Assembly (NCBI RefSeq): GCF_003856525.1
Contig: NZ_RJVQ01000001.1
Span: forward strand, 620,001 to 684,000
DNA: 64,000 bases
Source: Vibrio viridaestus
GTDB lineage: Bacteria; Pseudomonadota; Gammaproteobacteria; Enterobacterales; Vibrionaceae
Direction: 5' to 3'
Made by a program: the position numbers and the translations under genes. This document shows, in pieces, positions 33,467-41,882 of this stretch. How positions within the stretch are numbered: position 1 is the stretch's first letter; every line of letters begins with the position of its first letter. The notes beneath the pieces are model-generated. The model did no database searches and was not told where the DNA came from. It was given only the letters and a program-made list of their open reading frames with translations.

Positions 33467-34330
33467 CTATTGCTCCTGCTCATTTGACATTGATTGTGAA
33501 TATTCATATGCAAGTTTGGCTGCCTGCTCTATTCGTTGTGACGGAGTTCTTACAGATGGCGAGGTAATTAACTGATATATATCCGGATACTGGTTTGTAT
33601 ATACTGCCTCTTCGCCTAAATATCCAATAATATTAAAAAAGAAAAGTAGATCCTGAATACTGGTAAATCCCTGATCATAAGCTTCTTTAGCTTTCTCTTT
33701 TAGCCAACGGTTAAAATCAGAATAATCAGTCAAATGTGGAAAGTAATTTTGGATATGTTCCTGAACGCCTTCTAGCGAAGTTAACCATGCTATTTGACCG
33801 AATTCCTGCCAGACTGATTCTGTTAAAACTAAGGGCCACTGAATCTCATTTTCAAGATGTTCAGGTTTGTCTAACTCTTTCCATCCTGCTCTTGTTGGCA
33901 ACCAAGCCTGTTCTAACATAAACCAAAAATGGGGGTTATCATTTTCTAAAAGCGCACAAGCCGCTTCGGATTGAGCCATTTTGAGAAACACTTTACTTCC
34001 ATATGGGGTCATCACTTTAATACACTGGCGAAAATGCTCACATAAATCATCAATTTCAAACTGAGAAGAAAAGAAAAAACCTGCCGTGACACTATTTTGC
34101 TCAATAAACCATTCTTTAACGGAATCAGTAACTTTAACTATGTATGGTGAGACTTCGCGTAAATGATCATATGGCGGCAACATATAAATGGGTTCTAAAT
34201 CAATTTCGCCGGGAACCCGATAAATTTTTTGCGCAAACTGTTCAATTTGTCCGGCATCAACGAATAAATACAAATCATTAGGCTGGCTAGTATCAATGTC
34301 CGGCACCCACTCATCTAACAACTTCTTCAT
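33467..34330 (-). CDS. vasW: T6SS effector adaptor, DUF4123 (VasW-like)
   Basis: A 287-residue DUF4123 protein (chaperone/adaptor that attaches an effector to VgrG). The N-terminal region D-L-Y-L-F-V-D-A-G-Q-I-E-Q-F-A and the F-F-F-S-S-Q-F-E-I-D-D-L-C-E-H-F-R motif are typical. Its start overlaps the vgrG stop by 4 bases and its stop is 2 bases before vasX, the order seen for VasW in V. cholerae. In that species VasW is needed for VasX delivery. No signal peptide, so it acts in the cytoplasm. Confidence 0.85.
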   Translation of the reverse strand: MKKLLDEWVPDIDTSQPNDLYLFVDAGQIEQFAQKIYRVPGEIDLEPIYMLPPYDHLREVSPYIVKVTDSVKEWFIEQNSVTAGFFFSSQFEIDDLCEHFRQCIKVMTPYGSKVFLKMAQSEAACALLENDNPHFWFMLEQAWLPTRAGWKELDKPEHLENEIQWPLVLTESVWQEFGQIAWLTSLEGVQEHIQNYFPHLTDYSDFNRWLKEKAKEAYDQGFTSIQDLLFFFNIIGYLGEEAVYTNQYPDIYQLITSPSVRTPSQRIEQAAKLAYEYSQSMSNEQEQ

Positions 34331-36417
34331 GAGTTCTCTTTCGCCTCTTCACAAACTTCACAAACAGGTGATTTATTTTTCAACGCTTCTATCTGTCGAC
34401 TTTGCAATAAAGGACTCTCAGACTCTTCACTCGCTGCCACATCCGCCTGAACCAATTCCTCTGGAGCGCTAAGAGCCTGCAATACATTAGGCAATTCTGC
34501 GACTTTACCAGAGTAGCCTGAGCCACTGCCGGCACTGCCGCCAGAGTTAAGGCCGATTTTGGGGCCTATGACATGCGCGCCAGCCGCATCTAGCTTAATG
34601 ATGCCACTGCCGCCTTTTAGCGTTATTTCGTTACCAGCTTGCAGCACAATTTTATTGCTCGCTTTAAGATGAACTTCCTGACCAGATTGCAGTATGGTTT
34701 TCTGTGACACTTTTTGATGAAGTGACTTATCCACGACTACGCTCAAATTGTCAGCGATCTTAATTCTCTGTTCTCCGTCAACCGTCAAATGATCGTTAAC
34801 TTTTACTTTGGTATAGCGGTCATTCTCAACAGTGAGATGTTGATCGTGCTTAATGTGCTGAGTTGCATCATTTTCAATCAGGGTATCGAAGTCTTTCTGG
34901 GCATGAAGATAGATTTTTTCACTACCGGATTGGTCTTCAAAACTCAGTTCATTGAAACCCTTACCCTGATGACTCTCGGTTCTAATAACCGTCTTGGTCT
35001 TATTGTCCGGTAAAGAATAAGGTGGATTGTTCTTAGCGTGGTAGGTCCGACCGGTAACGATCGGCTGATCAGGGTCACTATTCAAAAATGAGACAATCAC
35101 TTCATGACCAATACGTGGAATGGCCATCATGCCATACTGAGCGCCAGCCCAACCTTGAGAGACTCGCACCCAACATGAACTGACATCATCACCGTTACTA
35201 TAACGATCCCAGTGAAATTGCAGTTTGACCCGACCATATTCATCACAATAAATTTCTTCACCTTTGGGACCGACGACTAAAGCGATCATGGGTCCATCGA
35301 CTTTAGGCTGTGGTTGCGGCTTCGCACGCCAAGTCACATCAGCAGGAATCGCCTTAAACTGATTTTTGTAGGTCGTTTCACCATGCCCACCCACTTCTTC
35401 GAGAGCTTGTGGCTGAGTTCCTTGGTGGCTCACCGTAATCAGTAACCAGTCTCGATTCATCGTATTATCTAAATGCTCAGTCAGAACAAATGTACTGCCA
35501 GCTTGCAGATAAGGTTGATTACTTTGTCCGGTCGCCGTATGCGCATTGCGTCGTAAATAGTCTAAACGAACCTGATTAATCCACTTTCCGGTCGCGTCAT
35601 CTTTAAATCGTCCAGGGGAATCAAAGTGCTCATAGGTTTGTAACTGATAATCCATGTCACTGCCTTGAGCTTCCTGCGCAAAATTATAGGTAGGCTTTTT
35701 AAAACTATAATCCTGCATTTTAATACTGGATGGCTCGGATTGGCGATGCTCACTCATCTGATAGACAAAAGGCATGTCGCTTACACCACCAGATAAGGCG
35801 TTGTAAGGAATCCCTTCACCAACATCGGGTAGGCTTTCACTATCATCAGTGAAAAAGAGAATATGCTTATCTTCTTGATGAATGAAGCTGTAAACAATGC
35901 CCTCTTCCGCAGCTAAACGATGGAAAAATTCAAGGTCTGTCTCACGATATTGAACACAAAATTCTCGAGCAACATAATCATGTTTTAAAGAATAGGTGTA
36001 ATCAGTAATATCCATTTCCTGCAACAGCACCGATAAAATTTCCGGTACCGTTTGATTTTGGAAAATTCGACTATTATGACGCAGGGATAATCTTTCTAGC
36101 GCAGGGACAACAGTTATAGAGTAGAAGGTGTGGTGATGCCCAGTATCTCCCTGGGTAAAATCTCTGACGATGCCATGAACTTGCTGTACCACTTCACTGT
36201 CACGAACGATCTGCAGTAATACCTTACTATCAACGATATCATCAGCGGAGAGATCCATCCGACGACTCGCCAGTTCTATTTGATATCGATAGCCGAAGCT
36301 CGGTCGACCTAGCCAATCGACAGAATCTGAAATGGATTCATGTCCCTGATATTCTCTGACGACAAGCGTGTCATCATCTAAGCCATCTATCGTGACCTGA
36401 AAGCCTAACGTTGCCAT
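34327..36417 (-). CDS. vgrG: T6SS spike protein VgrG
   Basis: A 696-residue VgrG. It contains the gp27-like N-terminal domain (about residues 1-370), the gp5 OB-fold (about 380-450, with K-L-Q-F-H-W-D-R and S-C-W-V-R-V-S-Q-G-W-A-G), and the beta-helical needle with repeats (H-L-T-V-D-G-E-Q-R-I-K; G-N-E-I-T-L-K-G-G-S-G-I-I-K-L). The C-terminal ~75 residues are a Ser/Gly/Glu-rich tail ending with C-E-V-C; there is no recognisable effector domain, so it is not an evolved VgrG. AAGG lies 7 bases before ATG. The effector is supplied by the downstream adaptor and vasX genes. Confidence 0.95.
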   Translation of the reverse strand: MATLGFQVTIDGLDDDTLVVREYQGHESISDSVDWLGRPSFGYRYQIELASRRMDLSADDIVDSKVLLQIVRDSEVVQQVHGIVRDFTQGDTGHHHTFYSITVVPALERLSLRHNSRIFQNQTVPEILSVLLQEMDITDYTYSLKHDYVAREFCVQYRETDLEFFHRLAAEEGIVYSFIHQEDKHILFFTDDSESLPDVGEGIPYNALSGGVSDMPFVYQMSEHRQSEPSSIKMQDYSFKKPTYNFAQEAQGSDMDYQLQTYEHFDSPGRFKDDATGKWINQVRLDYLRRNAHTATGQSNQPYLQAGSTFVLTEHLDNTMNRDWLLITVSHQGTQPQALEEVGGHGETTYKNQFKAIPADVTWRAKPQPQPKVDGPMIALVVGPKGEEIYCDEYGRVKLQFHWDRYSNGDDVSSCWVRVSQGWAGAQYGMMAIPRIGHEVIVSFLNSDPDQPIVTGRTYHAKNNPPYSLPDNKTKTVIRTESHQGKGFNELSFEDQSGSEKIYLHAQKDFDTLIENDATQHIKHDQHLTVENDRYTKVKVNDHLTVDGEQRIKIADNLSVVVDKSLHQKVSQKTILQSGQEVHLKASNKIVLQAGNEITLKGGSGIIKLDAAGAHVIGPKIGLNSGGSAGSGSGYSGKVAELPNVLQALSAPEELVQADVAASEESESPLLQSRQIEALKNKSPVCEVCEEAKENS

Positions 36418-36456
36418 GGATAAACCTTTTATTTTTATGTTTTGATTAATACGGCG

Positions 36457-36505
36457 AAAACCTTAAGCGCTATACACTTGAAAAATGCATCTCGCTTAAG
36501 GTTTT
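36457..36505 (-). terminator. Long-stem terminator between hcp and vgrG
   Basis: A 13-bp perfect inverted repeat AAAACCTTAAGCG / CGCTTAAGGTTTT with a 23-base loop, followed by TTTT within the arm on the minus strand. It lies 50 bp after hcp and 40 bp before vgrG. A second imperfect hairpin (36509-36532, GCCAC..GTGGC) precedes it. Confidence 0.8.
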
Positions 36506-36551
36506 GAAGCCACCCGCATATTGCGAGTGGCTGGGGAAATCGAGACGTAAA

Positions 36552-37070
36552 TTACGCTTCGATTGGCTTACGCCAGTCATCTGCACCAGAAGTACCAGAG
36601 TTAACGTGATCCCAAGTAATTTTACGGTAAGACATTGACACAGTTAGGTTCTGTGTGAAGTCAGAATCACGTGGATCTTGACAGTGTGGCATTTCACACT
36701 GGATATCAACGATAGTTGCGTTTTCTAGAGTAGTAGTGAAGAAGTTTTCTTGTTTACCTTCAATAGAAGTACGGTACCATTTTAGCGTTACAGAAGACAT
36801 CTTCTCACCAGAAGATAACGCGTTGTATAGTAGTGGTACTGCTTTGTTTAGGTTTACAGTAAATTTGAATGGTTTGTGAACACGTTGACCAGCAGGCTGA
36901 CCAGATTGTGGGTCAGTTGGTACAGTTACAACGTGATCAAACTGTTGAACCAGCATCTCATCTTCGTGACCTTCAACGTATGCATCACCGATAGAGTCTG
37001 AAGTACAAGCACCTGAAGTGATAAGACCCTGAGTTTCACCTTCGATAGAGATATAACATGGAGTTGGCAT
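36552..37070 (-). CDS. hcp: T6SS tube protein Hcp
   Basis: A 172-residue Hcp. The start M-P-T-P-C-Y-I-S-I-E-G and the following T-Q-G-L-I-T-S-G-A, H-K-P-F-K-F-T-V-N-L-N-K and S-M-S-Y-R-K-I-T-W motifs match the V. cholerae Hcp pattern. It forms hexameric rings that stack into the inner tube. AGGAA precedes ATG. Codon use here looks highly biased, as expected of a heavily expressed gene. It is the first gene of the auxiliary cluster, behind a sigma-54 promoter, and is separated from vgrG by a strong hairpin, which would allow excess Hcp. T6SS baseplate and sheath genes are not in this window. Confidence 0.97.
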   Translation of the reverse strand: MPTPCYISIEGETQGLITSGACTSDSIGDAYVEGHEDEMLVQQFDHVVTVPTDPQSGQPAGQRVHKPFKFTVNLNKAVPLLYNALSSGEKMSSVTLKWYRTSIEGKQENFFTTTLENATIVDIQCEMPHCQDPRDSDFTQNLTVSMSYRKITWDHVNSGTSGADDWRKPIEA

Positions 37071-37162
37071 TGCAAATTCCTTATTTAGTGCGAATCCTTC
37101 TTAGATTCGCTTTCAACTGAGATTGTTAGTTTGTATGTTTTGCGCAAACACAGTTCTAATAG

Positions 37163-37178
37163 AGCAAGGGCAATGCCA
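37163..37178 (-). promoter_or_regulatory. Sigma-54 (RpoN) promoter of hcp
   Basis: On the minus strand TGGCATTGCCCTTGCT fits the -24/-12 consensus TGGCAC-N5-TTGC(A/T), with the correct GG-to-GC spacing. Transcription would start at about 37152, giving a ~80-base leader before hcp. Hcp genes of Vibrio auxiliary clusters are known to need RpoN and the activator VasH. Confidence 0.8.
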
Positions 37179-37231
37179 ATTTTTTGACGCGATAGAAATC
37201 AATGAGTTATAAATACACGATCCTCAATTAA

Positions 37232-37268
37232 GCAAGATCTTGCCTAAATCCAAGCAAGTTATTGCTTG
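37232..37268. promoter_or_regulatory. Two palindromes upstream of the hcp sigma-54 promoter
   Basis: GCAAGATCTTGC (37232-37243, perfect 12-bp palindrome) and CAAGCAAGTTATTGCTTG (37251-37268, 7-bp arms with a 4-base centre) share the GCAAG half and lie ~80-115 bp upstream of the predicted start. This is the usual position for a bacterial enhancer-binding protein; VasH is the natural candidate. Confidence 0.55.
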
Positions 37269-37294
37269 TCTAGCAAACTTTTACCTAAAAAATT

Positions 37295-37319
37295 GCCCAA
37301 TTCACACTGTAAATTGGGC
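37295..37319 (-). terminator. Terminator of glgB
   Basis: A stem GCCCAATT / AATTGGGC with a 9-base loop followed on the minus strand by AATTTTTTAGG, starting 12 bp after the glgB stop. The loop side includes a near-match (37301-37313) to the parS2 consensus. Confidence 0.85.
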
Positions 37320-37330
37320 ATGAGAAATGA

Positions 37331-39526
37331 TTAAGATTTGAATTTATAGAAGACGGTGGACAGTGGAGGTAACTGTAAAAGAAGTGACTGGTCAAGACCT
37401 TCACTCTGAACTTTTTGTGTTTTGAGTTTCTTCGTCGTCGGAAAACCACTGCCAAAATAGTCTTTGTCATCGGTATTCAACAATAGCTCATACATCCCTT
37501 CGAACGCAACGCCCAGACGAAAACGCTCGTGAGGAACTGGCGTAAAATTCGTGACAACTAGAATACGCTCTCCTTTCTCACTCATTCGCTCGTGGGCTAA
37601 CACACTTGAATCAGCAGCATCAGATAGACGCCATTCAAAGCCTTTCGGCTCGCCATCACATTCGTACAAGGCTTTTTCTTTACGATACAACTTATTCAGA
37701 TCTCGAGTGAGTTTCTGCACTCCTTGATGGCGTTCAAAATCAAGTAAAAACCACTGAAGTTGACTGTCGTGGTCCCACTCTCCCGTTTGACCGAATTCGG
37801 CTCCCATAAAGTTAAGCTTTTTACCCGGTTGCCCATACATATATCCCAGATACGCTCTTAGGTTGGCTGTCTGTTGCCATTCGTCTCCGGGCATTTTGTT
37901 GTGCAATGACCGCTTACCGTAGACAACCTCATCATGCGACAGAGACAAAATATAATTTTCGCTGTGCGCGTAAATTAAAGGAAACGTAATGACATTATGG
38001 TGATACTTACGATGGATTGGCTCATGTTCTATGTATTCAAGGCTATCGTGCATCCAGCCCATGTTCCATTTAAAGCCAAAGCCGAGTCCTCCCATAAATG
38101 TTGGCGCAGAAACACCAGGATAGGCAGTAGACTCTTCAGCAATCGTCATCGCATTCGGGAAATGACGATAGACTTCTTCGTTCATCCACTTCAAAGTCGC
38201 TATCGCATCGTAGTTTTCGTTTCCACCATCGACATTCGGTACCCACTGATCATGGCTTCGCGAATAATCGAGGTATAACATGGATGCCACAGCGTCCACT
38301 CGGATTCCGTCGATATGGTACATATCAAACCAGAACAAGGCATTGGCAACTAAAAATCGCCTTACATGCTCTTTCCCCATATCATAAATAAAAGAGTTCC
38401 AATCCTGATGCCAGCCGCGGCGCGGATCAGGATCGTTAAACAGCGGCGTACCATCAAAATTATTTAACCCGTGTCCGTCTGACGGAAAATGAGCAGGAAC
38501 CCAGTCAATAACGACACCGATCTCCGATTGGTGACACAAGTCGACGAAATACTTGAACTCATCAGGCGTACCATAACGGCTGGAAGGGGCAAATAAACCA
38601 ATCGGCTGATAGCCCCAAGAACCATAGAACGGGTGTTCCGCGATGGGCATAAGTTCAACATGGGTATAGCCCATATCAACGAGGTACGGTACTAACTCGT
38701 CGGCCAACTCTTTGTAGCTTAGAAATTCATTGTTCGGCCCACGCTTCCACGAGCCAACATGAAGTTCATAAAACGATAGCGCCTGTTTTCTTTTTTCCGT
38801 AACAGCCCGCTTTTGCCATTTGGTGTCTTTCCACTTATATCGGGAATGGTCATAAGTTACTGATGAGAGAGATGGGAACTGCTCTGAGTAATAACCCCAA
38901 GGATCGGCTTTATGTGGAAGCCCTTCTCCATTAGGTCCTTTTATCTCAAACTTATACTGTGTGCCTTCTGGTAAATCGGGAACGAATAACCCCCAAATAC
39001 CATAATCCAGACGCTGCATAGGATGACGCCTTCCATCCCATTGATTAAATCCACCAATCAATGCACAGGAAGAAGCATGTGGAGCAAAGACAAGAAAACG
39101 AGTTCCCTCTATTTTCTTTCCGTCTCTCTCTAAACAAACAAACTGAGCACCTAAATTACGATACATGTTCTTAGGCGTGTGCAGCTCTTCGTATTCTGCG
39201 TATATCGTATGGTACTGATAAGGATCATCGATTACCTGTTCAACACCAGACCAATCAACGGCCAGTCGATAATGAGTAAAACGCAGATCTTGTTTATCCT
39301 GGAGAACGAAGCCATCCGTTTCTTCCTGAACTAATGGTAAACGAGTTCCGTCGTCTAAAAGAAGCTCTACCCCTGTTGCACCAGGCATCCAGACTCTCAA
39401 AGCACCTTGCTCAGGAGAAATATAGGGGCCTAAAAAGGCAAATGGATCGGCAAACGCCGCGTGATTTAATGACTGATAGGTTTGTTGTTTCTTCGATAAC
39501 ACTTTTTTCGTTGTACCGGTTTTCAA
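37331..39526 (-). CDS. glgB: 1,4-alpha-glucan branching enzyme
   Basis: A 731-residue GH13 enzyme that introduces alpha-1,6 branches in glycogen. An N-terminal carbohydrate-binding module (about residues 20-230) precedes the catalytic barrel with [12 protein letters not shown] (nucleophile Asp), A-E-E-S-T-A-Y-P (acid/base Glu) and L-S-H-D-E-V-V (transition-state Asp). Length equals that of the family. Translation appears to start at TTG 39526, with AGGAG and AGGGA upstream and no suitable ATG. It is the third gene of the glgP-malQ-glgB set, with a 164-bp gap after malQ that may contain its own promoter. Confidence 0.96.
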   Translation of the reverse strand: MKTGTTKKVLSKKQQTYQSLNHAAFADPFAFLGPYISPEQGALRVWMPGATGVELLLDDGTRLPLVQEETDGFVLQDKQDLRFTHYRLAVDWSGVEQVIDDPYQYHTIYAEYEELHTPKNMYRNLGAQFVCLERDGKKIEGTRFLVFAPHASSCALIGGFNQWDGRRHPMQRLDYGIWGLFVPDLPEGTQYKFEIKGPNGEGLPHKADPWGYYSEQFPSLSSVTYDHSRYKWKDTKWQKRAVTEKRKQALSFYELHVGSWKRGPNNEFLSYKELADELVPYLVDMGYTHVELMPIAEHPFYGSWGYQPIGLFAPSSRYGTPDEFKYFVDLCHQSEIGVVIDWVPAHFPSDGHGLNNFDGTPLFNDPDPRRGWHQDWNSFIYDMGKEHVRRFLVANALFWFDMYHIDGIRVDAVASMLYLDYSRSHDQWVPNVDGGNENYDAIATLKWMNEEVYRHFPNAMTIAEESTAYPGVSAPTFMGGLGFGFKWNMGWMHDSLEYIEHEPIHRKYHHNVITFPLIYAHSENYILSLSHDEVVYGKRSLHNKMPGDEWQQTANLRAYLGYMYGQPGKKLNFMGAEFGQTGEWDHDSQLQWFLLDFERHQGVQKLTRDLNKLYRKEKALYECDGEPKGFEWRLSDAADSSVLAHERMSEKGERILVVTNFTPVPHERFRLGVAFEGMYELLLNTDDKDYFGSGFPTTKKLKTQKVQSEGLDQSLLLQLPPLSTVFYKFKS

Positions 39527-39690
39527 TGTCCCTACTCCTAAACCTAAAAAGATAACTTTCTTTTATAAGAATGATTTTATCTTGTTAAAACAACGTGTTT
39601 ATTAAACATCATTGAAACATACTAATACTGATTTCACTACCATTGATTATGCAACTAGTCGTAAAGCTCACGAATTTTGAATCTTATCTG

Positions 39691-41868
39691 TTAGTCATTG
39701 GTATTTTGTCTGACTTGAGTAATATGCTGAGCTAAAGCTTTGATATCATCTCGCGAGAAAATCGCCTCTAAGGTTGAACTGAGTTTACGCCGCCAGTTTG
39801 GGTACTCATCAACAGTCCCGGGAATATTGACTGGATTATCCATTTCAAGCCAATCTTCTAGCTGAATACTCATCAGCGATGAAGCGCCAGCGGCAAGATG
39901 AAGATGTAGCCCTTCACTAAGGTAAGTGTCCATTGGCACTAGGCTCGCATCTCTGCCCACACCATCAGGTAAAAAGCCGTGCCAAGCAACAGAATCTAAA
40001 ATATTTTGTTTCGCATGCAACCGCTGATCAAATAGCCGTTGTAACTGCTCTTCATCAGGATAAAGCCCAAGCTCTTTACCCATTTTGAGATCATTACAAT
40101 GCCAAAAGCCACGCAGCGTTGGCATATCATGGGTACACAATGCACTCATAGATTGCCCCACATAGTGTCGCGGTGAAATAAATCCACCATCATCGGCGGT
40201 TTCAAAGAAAAAGACTTTGTATGAATGGACACCAGCATCAGCCAACAGCTGTTCCATTTCGACAGGAACGGTGCCAAGATCCTCGCCAATAACACTACAT
40301 TGATTGCGATGAGACTCCAACGCCAGTATCGATAACAGCTCGTGTACCGGATATCTCATATACGCGCCTTTGGTCGCAGACACGCCACGAGGTACCCACC
40401 ACAAGCGCAATAATCCCATCACATGGTCAATGCGCAGAGTACCACAGTGCTTCATATTTGCTTTGAGTAGACGAATAAATGGACTGTAGGCATTGTTGCG
40501 CATCACTTCCGGATTTATCGGTGGTAATCCCCAGTTCTGGCCCAGTGGTCCCAGATTATCGGGCGGCGCGCCAACACTAAGATTGAGCATCAGATTGCCC
40601 TGATCTGCCCATGCTTCAGAACCCGATTCAGCAACGCCAACCGCCAGATCACGATACAGACCAATCACCATTCCACGTTCGAGAGCCAGTTGCTGAACCT
40701 CTTCTATCTGCGTATCAGCAATCCACTGTAAATAGAGATAGAGGTTAACCTCATCGGCATTCTCATCAATGTACTTTTGTACCGCTGGATTCTGAAATTG
40801 CTGATATTTTTCGGGAAATGCCTGCCATCCCCATATATTATCGCCGTCCTCAGATAGCTTACTTTGGAGGGCATCAAAAGTCGCCTGAGCGAGCAGAGAC
40901 TCACCACCAGCCGTAACAAACGACGTAAAATCTTTCGCTCTTGCTGTTCCTGTAGTGAGGTGACGTTTTTTAAACTCTTGGAATAATAACGGCAATACAC
41001 TCATTTTGAGCGCAGCGACTTCGGTATAATTTACCCAATGAGATTCACGCACTTTCTCTAATTTTGTCTGAAATTCCCCACTTCCAACGATTTGCTGTGC
41101 TGTTGAACTCAACGCAAACTCGGGAATGGAGCTGACATCGATATAAAAAATATTCAGCCAACGACGTGATGACGGACTGTAAGGACTCGCCCCTTCAGGG
41201 TTAGCTGGAAACAAAGCATGAATCGGGTTCAGTCCGACAAAATCTGCTCCCATCTGAGCCATTTCAGCGACCAAATGCTTGAGATCACCAAAGTCGCCCA
41301 TACCCCAATTATGCTCCGTTTTCAACGTGTACAGCTGAATACTCGGTCCCCATAATTTTTTACCGTTAGCAATCTCAGGCTGCTTATAGCAGGCGCAGGG
41401 TGTTACTATAATCGTCGTAGTATAAGGCGATTTACGCCTTTTGCGAGAGACCGTAAGTGAATGATATCCAAGAGGTAATGCTGGAACAGAAAAAAATAAG
41501 GCACCTCCGGATTGGCGTTCGTCACGGATAATATCCGACTGAATGTAACCCGAAAAATATTGGCCATCCTCAGTAGTTAGCGTCCACTCAAAGTCGCTCT
41601 CTCGGGCACTATCAGCGATATGCAGTGCGACTTCTATCGCTTCATTTTCACGACCGAAGACCACTGGTTCCAACACGTCCTCCTTGACGTGCTTTGTCTT
41701 GGATTGGAGAAGTGAATCATCACTGGATGTATCGTAGCCTAGTTCATTGAGCATAAATGCTAAGCTTTCACTCGCAATATGGGCTTCTTTTCCCCAGTTA
41801 TCAATGTACCGTTCTTTGATCCCAGCAGTCTCAGCAACTTCAACTAAGACATCTCTTTGTGCAACCAT
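39691..41868 (-). CDS. malQ: 4-alpha-glucanotransferase (amylomaltase)
   Basis: A 725-residue GH77 enzyme that moves maltodextrin chains between glucans, making substrates for the phosphorylase. Visible catalytic motifs include R-I-D-H-V-M-G-L (nucleophile Asp) and I-G-E-D-L-G-T-V-P (Glu acid/base), followed by C-T-H-D-M-P-T-L-R-G. The start at 41868 (M-V-A-Q-R-D) has GGTGGGG five bases upstream and leaves a 14-base gap to glgP. The frame is open upstream but that part overlaps glgP. It belongs to the bacterial long-MalQ type with an N-terminal extension domain. Confidence 0.94.
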   Translation of the reverse strand: MVAQRDVLVEVAETAGIKERYIDNWGKEAHIASESLAFMLNELGYDTSSDDSLLQSKTKHVKEDVLEPVVFGRENEAIEVALHIADSARESDFEWTLTTEDGQYFSGYIQSDIIRDERQSGGALFFSVPALPLGYHSLTVSRKRRKSPYTTTIIVTPCACYKQPEIANGKKLWGPSIQLYTLKTEHNWGMGDFGDLKHLVAEMAQMGADFVGLNPIHALFPANPEGASPYSPSSRRWLNIFYIDVSSIPEFALSSTAQQIVGSGEFQTKLEKVRESHWVNYTEVAALKMSVLPLLFQEFKKRHLTTGTARAKDFTSFVTAGGESLLAQATFDALQSKLSEDGDNIWGWQAFPEKYQQFQNPAVQKYIDENADEVNLYLYLQWIADTQIEEVQQLALERGMVIGLYRDLAVGVAESGSEAWADQGNLMLNLSVGAPPDNLGPLGQNWGLPPINPEVMRNNAYSPFIRLLKANMKHCGTLRIDHVMGLLRLWWVPRGVSATKGAYMRYPVHELLSILALESHRNQCSVIGEDLGTVPVEMEQLLADAGVHSYKVFFFETADDGGFISPRHYVGQSMSALCTHDMPTLRGFWHCNDLKMGKELGLYPDEEQLQRLFDQRLHAKQNILDSVAWHGFLPDGVGRDASLVPMDTYLSEGLHLHLAAGASSLMSIQLEDWLEMDNPVNIPGTVDEYPNWRRKLSSTLEAIFSRDDIKALAQHITQVRQNTND

Positions 41869-41882
41869 ACTAACCCCACCTA

